Shown here: positions 27,310 to 36,182 of the stretch, piece by piece | Layout of the letters: every line of letters starts with the position of its first letter | How positions within the stretch are numbered: position 1 is the first letter of the stretch | Source: Acridotheres tristis | Lineage: Eukaryota > Chordata > Aves > Passeriformes > Sturnidae | Length of the DNA stretch: 64,000 nucleotides | Assembly (NCBI GenBank): GCA_037013685.1 | Contig: CM072892.1 | Span: 13,955,501-14,019,500, forward strand | Direction of reading: 5' to 3' | Made by a program: the position numbers and the translations under genes | Notes under the pieces: model-generated | Told to the model about the DNA's origin: nothing | The model's input: only the letters and a program-made list of their open reading frames with translations | The model's database searches: none

Positions 27310-27396
27310 GCACGGGGTGTGTGGGAGTGGGGTTTGTTGGACTAGATGTCTTTCAAAAATCCCTTCCAACCAAATATACTCCATAACTCTGTAAGA
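27310..27396 (+). mobile_element. CR1 LINE 3' terminal stub
   Basis: Contains GTTGGACTAGATGTCTTTCA, then CCCTTCCAACC, and ends TCCATAACTCTGTAAG. This is the terminal approximately 85 bp of a CR1 copy, including a degraded ATTCTRTG tail. Upstream sequence does not resemble CR1, so this is an extreme 5' truncation. Confidence 0.85.
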
Positions 27397-28552
27397 TTGA
27401 ATCCTAATCCAAGCCTCATGATGACCAGAGCCTGGACCTGTCTGGCTGGGACACATCTGCCCCAAGGCTGAGGTTTGACATCCTGCCACTTACAGCTTAT
27501 CAACTCCTTCAAACATCTCATGCTTATTCCTGGTCCTGTAACAGACAGTGCTGCCTTCTGTTGTTCAGGAACAGCTGTTTGCAGCAAATGTGACTGAAAT
27601 ATTTTGGAGAACTGGTCTGGTTGAAGGGCTACAAAAACCATGCATTGATACATTATTTTAATTCTGTCTCCACATTGCTGCATGAATGATGCAACAGCAT
27701 TGGCAAATCCCCTTGGTTGCCTCAATGGAAGAATGCAGGGCAACATGGACACTCTGCCCTTTCCTCCAGTTAACAAGTTTAGTTATTGCAAATATCTTGG
27801 AGGGATGTAAGATTACTAGGAGTGTAGATCAGGCTTGTAAAAGGCTATATGAATGCTGCCTACAAGGCATTGAAATAAACCATTTGACTCACCTGTAACC
27901 ACTGCTGCTATTGGCTCTGTTGCAGAGCTGTCAGGTAGCCCAGGATTTTGCCTTAATGCTCTTCTGAGGGTTGAGACAACAGCATTAAACAACACCATGA
28001 CAACCTGTAAACACTACTTTGAAGCAAACCCAGACGGAATTTATTCACCTCACAAAAGTACTGGCTCTCATATTACAACCTCAAATTACAGCGGTTACTT
28101 TTTCACACAGCAGGTATTAGTTTGAAAATTTCATAGCCTAAATCTTCATGTTGCTACTGTATGTGAATTGTTGAAATACCAAATTCATGGTTAACTGGGA
28201 TTTGTACTTTTGAATGTTCTTAAAACCAAGGACATGCTCATATACACATATATATCTGCATGTACATGTATATGTGTTTGTATATCTTTATAAGCAAAAA
28301 TATAACATTAGACATAGGCTGCATCTTTCTGATTTTATAGCCAGAAATTTATGCATGCTCTGATTCTTTTGCTCCTATCACTTTGCTTTTACCATTAATC
28401 TGATCTTATTCCTGTCCTCTCCTAGTTGGACTTGATGCACAAAACCTAGAAAAACACCCTGAACATCTTTAAGAACTAGATTAAACTTCAGCCTCTGAGT
28501 CTGCATGGAAAACGATATTTCTGCCCACGACTTGTTCTGGTGACAAGCCTTA
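27397..28552. other. Non-coding stretch upstream of the tRNA locus
   Basis: The minus-strand 144-codon frame at 27,342-27,776 begins in this stretch and runs into the CR1 stub, where its last residues come from the CR1 tail. It has no domain resemblance. Otherwise unique sequence and one alternating AT/CA tract. Confidence 0.6.
28239..28290 (+). repeat. ATATAC/TGTATA-rich alternating purine-pyrimidine tract
   Basis: TATACACATATATATCTGCA and TGTACATGTATATGTG units make a degenerate (TA/CA) microsatellite. Confidence 0.65.
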
Positions 28553-28676
28553 GAGCACAGCTGCAGAAACTGAAGCTGAATCTGTACTTGCTAACCCAGC
28601 TCAGACAACAAAATTGCTTATACTGGTTAAAAAAGCAGCAGTACTGATCAGCTGAGTCCTGCTAAGGCTGGAGCTG
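28553..28676 (+). repeat. Upstream copy of approximately 125-bp duplicated sequence flanking the tRNA locus
   Basis: This segment begins GAGCACAGCTGCAGAAACTG and ends near GGCTGGAGCTG. It aligns over its length with 29327-29452, with scattered substitutions and 1-2-bp indels. The longest shared blocks include GAGCACAGCTGCAGAAACTG, CTTGCTAACCCAGCT and CAACAAAATTGCTTATACTG. Both copies are in the same orientation, offset 774 bp. This copy ends 25 bp before the tRNA-Gly gene, so it is that gene's 5' flank. I do not recognise it as a known repeat family. It has no open frame and no A or B box of its own. It could be a local duplication of tRNA 5'-flanking DNA or a piece of an unrecognised interspersed repeat. 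Confidence 0.85.
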
Positions 28677-28701
28677 ATGTGTGCAGATGTTGCACACGCC
28701 T

Positions 28702-28773
28702 GCGTTGGTGGTATAGTGGTGAGCATAGCTGCCTTCCAAGCAGTTGACCCGGGTTCGATTCCCGGCCAACGCA
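28702..28773 (+). tRNA. tRNA-Gly, anticodon TCC
   Basis: Nuclear glycine tRNA gene reading GGA codons; its product delivers glycine in cytosolic translation. The 72-nt sequence folds as a full cloverleaf. The acceptor stem pairs GCGTTGG (28702-28708) with CCAACGC (28766-28772), with discriminator A at 28773. The anticodon stem CTGC/GCAG encloses loop CTTCCAA, with TCC at 28735-28737. The T stem CCGGG/CCCGG encloses TTCGATT. Internal Pol III promoter elements are intact: A box TGGTATAGTGG (28709-28719) and B box GGTTCGATTCC (28752-28762). No CCA is encoded and no A-tail follows, so this is not a retroposed tRNA copy. There is no intron. As far as I can recall it matches the vertebrate tRNA-Gly(TCC) sequence essentially base for base. 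It lies alone in non-coding DNA, 25 bp downstream of one copy of an approximately 125-bp duplicated sequence. It is very probably functional. Confidence 0.97.
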
Positions 28774-28783
28774 TCCACAAGTG

Positions 28784-28787
28784 TTTT
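28784..28787 (+). terminator. Pol III terminator of the tRNA-Gly gene
   Basis: A TTTT run begins 10 nt after the last tRNA base. Four or more T residues on the non-template strand is the standard RNA polymerase III stop. The spacing is normal for a tRNA gene and gives a short 3' trailer. Confidence 0.8.
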
Positions 28788-28797
28788 AGTTTACGTT

Positions 28798-29319
28798 TGC
28801 CAGTTTTAATACACTCCTTTTCTGTTGAGAGATAGAATTAGGAGCAAAAGCAAGGCAGGCCTAAAACTTTAAAGGGTAATAAAAAAATCTTCATTAACAA
28901 CACAGAGAAAGTAATAAATTCAGAATAAGATCTTCACACCACTCTCTCCTTCCCCCTCCACACCTTCTTAACAACAACATACAAAAACACTTCAGTCAGC
29001 TCCCAACTTAAATAGTCCTTTTCAGTTCACTTCAGGGAGAGAAGTTTCCTCTTGTCAGGCCATAGGAACTTCTCCAAAAGATGAAATAAACCAGTTCTTT
29101 CGTGGTTTCACTTTCCACGAACTCCTCCCATCTTCACAGCTTTCCCAGAACTGTGCTTATGGGCCGTGTTAAACTCATGGGGTATTTACTTTTAAGGATT
29201 AACTGTTCCAAAGCAAAACTTCTCTTCATCTCTCTTTCTCTCTGTTCATAATTCATCCCCAGAAACACAGATTCCCTTCTTTCTTTGGTGCAAAGGATTC
29301 TCAACACTCCAATCCCCCA
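28798..29319 (-). mobile_element. Probable solo LTR of an avian endogenous retrovirus (tentative)
   Basis: The block lies between the two copies of the approximately 125-bp direct repeat, just after the tRNA terminator. Read on the minus strand it has the layout of a solo LTR. It begins TGGGGGATTGG and ends AAACTGGCA, so it has TG...CA termini. A TATA-like CTATTTAAG lies internally, with T-rich runs and an ATTAAA close to the end. The composition differs from its surroundings, with G+A-rich then T-rich segments on the minus strand. No gag/pol-like frame is present. I could not find a convincing 4-6-bp target-site duplication, so the exact ends are uncertain. The general look recalls songbird ERV LTRs, but the family cannot be named from the sequence alone. 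Confidence 0.4.
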
Positions 29320-29326
29320 TGTTTAT

Positions 29327-29452
29327 GAGCACAGCTGCAGAAACTGAAGTCGAATCTGCACTTGCTAACCCAGCTGTCGGGCAACAAAATTGCTTATACT
29401 GGTTAAAAAAGTACTATTGCCGAACTGCTGAGTCCTGCTAAGACTGGAACTG
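29327..29452 (+). repeat. Downstream copy of the approximately 125-bp duplicated sequence
   Basis: Direct-repeat partner of 28553-28676. It holds CpG where the upstream copy has none in several places: AAGTCGAATC against AAGCTGAATC, GTCGGGCAAC against CAGACAAC, and TTGCCGAACTGC against TACTGATCAGC. No tRNA-like sequence follows this copy, unlike the upstream one: the next bases run CATCCGAACTCCC. The duplication therefore either excluded the tRNA, or a second tRNA was lost. Confidence 0.85.
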
Positions 29453-30124
29453 CATCCGAACTCCCACTTTGCCTGCATGTGTCTCCATTAAACACTGTGG
29501 TTTCAGTAGGTCTGAGCCAATAGGTGGGGGCGTTTGCCACAGCTTTTTCTGAGAGTCATGTCATCCACTGGCTACCTTGCGATTTTCTGGACGTGGGGGT
29601 CAGAGGTGGGTGAAGATGAATGTTTGAGTGAGAAGGACAGAGAGGCATTTCTTTTGTTCTTGTTTATGTTGCTCATGTTTATACCGATGACATAACCTCC
29701 TTTTGAAATTCGACGAGAGTATTTGTGCAACTTGTGTGTGTTTATAAATGTTTTCCGCTACCTCCAAACAGTAATTCAGTACTGATGTTCTGAGATAATG
29801 GAAAGTTGAGGTTTGCAGGCAACAGAAGCTGGTATCCTTGCCTCATCGAGCACTGATAGGTCACTAAAAGTTCATGTCCTGAATGTGAGAGAGTAGCTTT
29901 CTAATCAGCCTCTGCATGAGCCAAGATCCACAGCACCTTTGTGTCTCGGAGACACTGAGCTGCAGTCACAACTTCTCCTTGCCTTTTGGCAGGGGCAGTT
30001 ACTCAAACATCCTTCAGCATGAGTTTGCAAATTTCGAAGTGAAAGCAAGTGTTAGTAAGAATGTTATTGCCATTTTTTGTATTAATTTCTTGTGTTTAAT
30101 TAATGAGATTTTCTTGTGCTGGGA

Positions 30125-30135
30125 TTTTTTTTTTT
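30125..30135 (+). repeat. Poly(T) run of 11
   Basis: Eleven T residues followed by a T-rich stretch and TATAG. No gene structure supports reading it as a splice acceptor. Confidence 0.75.
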
Positions 30136-32753
30136 GTTTTGTATATAGACAAGTAGAAAATTATTCTTCCTGCCTTCTACTTTAAAATGGTACCGTTGCA
30201 AAGGGAACAAATTGAACAGTGAATCAAAATACATTTTATTTACCCACAGATGGGGTTAAGGAAAATAAAAATCTGGTAGTCTTTTCATCTGAAGTGTCTG
30301 ACTGAGAAGAAGTATGTTAGTTTGAGTGATTAACATGTTGTGCTTCAGCTTTGTCCTGCCTATCATGTGGGGATATCAAAGTTCCTTGTGAGTCACAGCT
30401 GGAACTGCTGCAGCTCATATCAACTCCAGTGGTTAAGAAAAATTTGGATTAATACTAGATTGACTACTGGTTAATTAATTGTGGTCAGCTGTCATTTTAA
30501 CTTTTGTTCCTCCTGCTTTAAAGACAGAGGCAGACAAAAATAACCTATCACCACTGATGAGCATATCAAAAAGAAAACAGGTAATGACTTCTTATAGAAG
30601 TTCTTGGCAGAAGTGCCAAGGTTTTTCCTGATTGAGGACATGAATATTAGTAAAGTAATGAATTCTCTGCTTAGAGAGCTCTCCTAAAGTAGTTTTTAAG
30701 ATCACCAAGGGTATGAATAGTATTGGAAGGAAAGGATCCTTTTATTGATTCTCTTGCTTCTCTCCCATCACAAAAGTCAGCTGATTATCAGCACTCCATT
30801 AAATTCTTGCATCTCCTTTTGTTTTTTAAGATATAGTGTCTAGCACCTGGGCCCCTTTTAAAATTTACACCATACACTTTGTCATCCGAGGAGCCACGTG
30901 CACCTGACAGCTTCTCACATGGTAAAAATGTCTGTCATCACTTTAGAAATAAGGCACTCACTCTGAAGTCTGTATTCAACTGAGAGCAGGTCTGTGTCCT
31001 GTTCAGCAGTTGGTAGTGTGTTGGAGGTAACTCCAATAAAAATGTGGATGACAACGGCTTAAGGTCGTGGGAAAACCCTCAGTAAGGGTAAGTAAAAAAC
31101 CACCCCCAGAATCCTCCAGTTCCATATGCTGATCATTGCCAGAAAGTTCTCTGTTTCCCTTGTTGCCATTGGTTCCTTTTTGTTGCAATAATTTTAATTT
31201 TAATATTCCTAATCACGCTTCCCTAAACTCCATCCTGATTCCTCCCTTCCTCCAAGTTTATAATTACCTCTGCCATGCCCTAATACTTGCTTTTTGCCAT
31301 GCTCTTGTGCATGGAATTGGCCTCCCTGTACCTGGTTCATTCAATACAAGCTGTTCAGCTTGCTATTTGTTATTTTATATTATTAAAGCTTTTTTGTTCC
31401 CAAACAATCGAGTCAGATTTTCTTTCTGCATAAAATCACCAAGTTCTGTGGAGCCACTGACCCTAATAGCCAGGCTAGCATCAGCCTGAGGCTTCAGCAG
31501 TGCCATCTTCCTTCTTGCACATTCTTTTCACTCGCCCCCTCAGGGTAGAGATAACAAGCTTCAGTCACTTGGCACTTACCCTACAACAAAACTGTGGCAA
31601 TGTCATGATCCTGAGGGACAGGTGAGTGCCACAGCACCTGGCACACTCAGCCTCTTCAACCTGAAGTATCTCAGGTATTTCTTCATTCTTTGACTTTCTC
31701 AAAAGTGTTGCTTACACTTAGTTCAAACACCTGTATAGAAGCAGGTTTAGTGAAGGCAAATTAGCTTTTTTTCATTTTCTTGCAAATTTAAAGAGTGGAA
31801 GAGCAGAGAGCAATTTTACCAGGGGGTATGAGGATGTAATTAATTTGGGATAGAGGCAGAAATGTGAAACTTATAACTCTTGTGGTGTTGATGACTCTTG
31901 CCCTGGTTTCCTGATTACTAGTGTTTGCCTGAAAGCCTTGAGTCCTGGAAATAAATACATAAACTTGAAATTTCTAGAGGAAAAAATGTTTCTAGCCCCT
32001 CTGGAGACAGACCATATCTAGGTCAGATTTAATAATTTCAACTTCAGAAGTGAAAAACCTGGAGACAAACAGAAAAGATGTAACTGTGATAGTTGTATTT
32101 GACAGCACCATTTTTGAGTGAAGACAGGCCACCATAGAAACATGGCCTGTGTGGAGGGAGGAGGCCCATTTTACATTTTGGGATTGACTCTGCCTTCATT
32201 TTGGATGTGTTCCCTCTTCTCACTGCCTTAAGCAACAGTCAGAACAGGCTACCATAAGCTGATGGTTCTAAGTCAAATGAATTAATTCCCTGGTATTATG
32301 TGTTTAGTGTAGTAGCTCTTTCAAATAAATCTTGATTAAAGTGAGCAAATACCACAGTAGCTTTGAAGATCAGAATACCAAGGCAAAAAGAGCTCAGTAT
32401 GCCAAGGAAGTGCAAAGTTATTCTTTATGTTCATGCAAAGCAACAGAGAAATTTTTGAACTGGAAAAAAACTTAACCTAAAATGATATAAAATGTCAGCC
32501 TACTTCATGGTAAGTTGCTCAGGATGAGTCACACAGAGCCCTTAGGGAGGAGGAAGTGGAATCCCCTATTCAGTTTAGGGTGCATAAACAGGCCCGTTGA
32601 TTTTTATTACTTTTTTTCCTCTCACATTGGATTTGTTTGCAGTCATATTGGTGAAGCACACACGTTTCCTTATTTAGGCTTCTCTTCTTTATTAGTTTGC
32701 TGAGCTGCCCAGAACCCAAGATGGTTGTAGTTGAGACGACAATCTATGCAAAC

Positions 32754-32850
32754 TACGAAAAAACAGAAAAGGCACAACCAAACAAAAAAACAACTCCCCT
32801 TCCTCTCACACAAAAAAAGAGAAAAAAGAGAAAAAGGTGGTTAAAAAGAG
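32754..32850 (+). repeat. A-rich low-complexity tract
   Basis: Runs of 4-7 A separated by short C- or G-containing pieces (ACAAAAAAACAACT, CAAAAAAAGAGAAAAAAG). The complementary strand yields a spurious F/L-rich open frame. Confidence 0.8.
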
Positions 32851-35800
32851 AGTTAAAGTAAGTAAGAGCAAGACTGTGAATTCTTAAATCTGGGTATTGC
32901 TTCACAGGCAGTGAAATTATATTGATGGAATGTGTAAGATCTAAGAGATCTATGAGATAAACCAGAATCCTAATGCCACCATAATATTGTTTAAAGGCTT
33001 CTGGCAGAAGCAGACCTTGGGAATGAGCAAATTGCTTTTGAGAGGTCAATATGAGCTACATTTGCTGCAGCTTTTTAATAGCGTAGCCTGTTGTTTCTCA
33101 TTTCCATGGCTACGTGAGCTTCAGGCTAGCTGCTGCAAAGGGGGCACCTTAAGCTTCAAAAAGAATCTCAAGTGCATAGTTACTAGCAAAAGCAGGAAGA
33201 GGAAATGTCCTTTGCCCCGCTATTAGGAAAGTCCTTTCAGGACCTGTAGAATGGTGTTTTGTTTTTTCCAGCTAGGGACTTTCCCCACAGAACTAATCCA
33301 GTGTACATCACCAAAAGAAGGAGATGAAAATCTGAACTCCTGGATATCAAAAGAAGATATCTCCTCTCTTCCAGGGAGATTGTAAAGATTTTACTTGAAA
33401 AGCCTGAGATGGCTGATGCCAGGAGCCAGGAAATATGGGGGCTGAAAGTGCTTTCTACCTTCTGAAATCAGAGCTGAAAAGTTGCATATTTTACTTCCAT
33501 TGCAATTCTGATCAGATAATTTAGATGTTTCTCTTCCTCTCTAAACACAGTTTCAAAAAATGGACTGGTTTTCAAAGCAAACCATTTCTTATTATGCATT
33601 GAAAAAGCAGGATCTCAGCTCCTAGAAACTTGTGGAAGGTAATGAATGAATTGACGATACAGAATTGCTCATTAGCAGATGTTGACTTAGAACAGCAATT
33701 TTCATTACTTTTATTTGTCCCACACCCTCTGTTGTGCTACTACCTTACTTTTGAACTCATGCATGAATGAGGGAGTGAAAGACGTAATGAGGCAAAGAAA
33801 CAAGCCTCAAAATTTGAGTTGCCCATGCCAAATAACAGGGACTAGAATTAAAACAGAAATGAAAAGCAAAATCTTGCTGATCTGTTTTTATAATTAATTG
33901 GCCTCATGTATGACTATAGCAACTGGTATACATCTCCTTCACAGCAGTTTTCATTTTATTTCTCCCCTCCATCTGCCAGTGCACCAGGTCAGAGAGGAAT
34001 GATGGCTGGCTGCACTGTGCCAAGTGTGTTTCAGATCTGTGAATAAAGTTATAGGGAGTCCTGGTAAAGACATCTGGGGTCTAGAGAGACTTGCTTGGAA
34101 GAAAAACTAACTAGTTGTTTAGCTAAATACAGCAGCGAAATACAAAACAATTCTAGGCAATTTATTCAAAAGGCATAAACAGCAAGAAGAGGAGAAATTT
34201 TAGGTAATCTCAAACAACTTTGAGATAATAGAATGACAAAGGTATTTTACACATACACTGTAGAAGCACTAAACCTGAGATTTGTTGTGTTGGTGAACAG
34301 TCCTCCCATGGCAAGAGGATGATGATCCACACACTTGGTTTAAGCTGGTAAGTATTTGATACAGTCAGGAGACTTCACACAGCTAATTTGCTGCAGTTGG
34401 CCTGACTTCTTTGCTTCCTTCTTCCAGCTGTGCAGAGCACAGCAAACAGCAAGATTTCAGCTTCATACTCCTCGAACCTGGCTGAGCTGCCTTTTGTGCC
34501 AGCCTGTGATGACCATCCACAGCTGATCCAGAGTGTCTTTTGCAGCCTGTAACCAAAATTACCTTCAGATGGTTTGCTGGGTTTTCAATGGACCAAGGGT
34601 TGCTTCCATTAGAATTGACAATGATGGTAAGAACAGAAATCTCGTTTTGTGTCAAATGAGGACACCCTCATTGTGGCCACTCAATGGCTTTATTGATGAG
34701 CCTATTAATTTTGTCCAGACTAGGGTGACTTATATTAAATACAGGATCAAGCCAAATATTCAGTATTAACTTTTCTAAGATCTCCTAACTGTGGCTATTA
34801 AATACTCATTAACACAACTTCAGTGCTGCTTTAAGATTCTGTATCTACTTAATAATTTCTAGTACCAAAATCACAAGGATCTTAACAGGGCTTCTGGATG
34901 GATCCTCAGCAGTCACAAATGGTAATGTCATAAGGTTGTTTAAACCTGAAAGGCTGTGCTGATTCTTGTGCTCAGGTCCCTCTGACGAGAGAAGCCACTG
35001 GACAGTTTCTGTGCCCAGGGAGAGCCTGCTGAAGTGTGAGGGTAAATTCTTGCCTCTCTTTGTTTGCCTGTTTTCCTCTGTGTGATAACTAGCTGATAAA
35101 GAAGGGAGCTTCAGATGTCCTATCACATTACAAGTGCTGCAGTTGAAAATGCTGCAAAGGGCAAACAATGAGAGGTTAACATTACTTGGGGGTAAGCAAG
35201 AAAGATGATTGCAGTTGAATATAGTCAAATATGAAAAGCCAGTGAATAGTATTAAGCCTAGAGGGGAAAAGAAATCTGTTCCTAATGGAATTCAGTGGAG
35301 TGAAATTCCCATCTGAGCACTGAGCAGAGACATAGGATGGAAAATAGAGGTTAACAGGGAGCACAAAGCAACTGTGAAATATAATTGCATTTAATCAGAC
35401 CAAAGTGAGTTTAATTAGACCAGCTATCTGCTCAATTTTACTTCACATTCCTTTGAACATAAGACCTAGTACTGGAAATTAGTGACTAAATTTTTACATA
35501 GTGTCTTGGACTTTTGTTAAGGGGAAGAGGGAGAGGGAAGTTGAATTTCTATCCTCAAATGGAATGAAGCCACGACCATTAAACCAGCAGTTATTGAGAA
35601 TAACTAGGTGGTAGAAAGCAGGTGAATAGATCATTACAGAATAAACAGCTTTGCAAGGGGAAAATATTCTGATATCTGATTAATGGTTGGAGGGGAGATT
35701 TTTAAATTATAGAGCAAGAAGTATAGAAAGTAATACCATGGCAGTAAAATAAATTGATCCCTAAAGTCTTTAGACTTGTAGGGATTTGAAAGTCCCTCAT

Positions 35801-36123
35801 GTGATGAATACTTTTGTTGTATTTGCTTCACTGGGGTATAAAAGATGAGTTCCATTGCACCTATGGATTGGGTGTCTGCTTCAAGCCCTGCATGGTGGTT
35901 GGAAGCTCAGAAAGGCTTTCCAAGGGCTGCATAAATTGTCTTAATAGATCACAATGACAGCTTGTAATGGTAGTCCCTCATGGATCATTAAAAGGATAAA
36001 AGGAGCAGTTCTGAATGCTGGAATGAGTGCTGCTGTGCTAGGATTGCTGAAGTTCCTACTGGTGCTCCAAACTGCAACTGGAAGTAAGGACTGTCAAAAA
36101 AAACAAACCAAAAACCAAACAAA

Positions 36124-36182
36124 GATATACACACGCACACACACACACGTGTATATGTATATATATATGAACATATATATTT
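36124..36182 (+). repeat. Compound microsatellite (CA)n-(TA)n
   Basis: ATACACACGCACACACACAC, then GTGTATATGTATATATATAT, then a second ATATATAT block. Alternating purine-pyrimidine over about 58 bp. An A/C-rich stretch precedes it from about 36,098. Confidence 0.9.

Larger units (their letters stand above)
29453..36123. other. Non-coding stretch, no gene seen
   Basis: The first approximately 300 bp is relatively CpG-rich. The part at 31,300-31,450 (TATTATTAAAGC followed by TTTTTTGTTCCC) has an LTR-like poly(A)-signal layout, but no boundaries can be placed. An exon-like 58-bp segment bounded by AG and GTAAGA lies at 34,569-34,626. No protein gene can be supported. Confidence 0.5.

Noticed and set aside
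27342..27776. Minus-strand 144-codon frame
   Set aside because: Its C-terminal residues are read through the antisense of a CR1 3' stub and the remainder has no family resemblance, so it is a chance frame.
28553..28700. Possible H/ACA snoRNA in the duplicated unit (AGACAA as an H box, ACA near the end)
   Set aside because: The two required hairpins cannot be drawn convincingly, and the downstream copy lacks an ACA at the matching position.
31080..31490. Possible LTR on the plus strand (ATTAAAGC followed by TTTTTTGTTCCC)
   Set aside because: Only the poly(A)-signal-like part is suggestive. No TG...CA ends, target duplication or second copy could be found, so it is not listed as an element.
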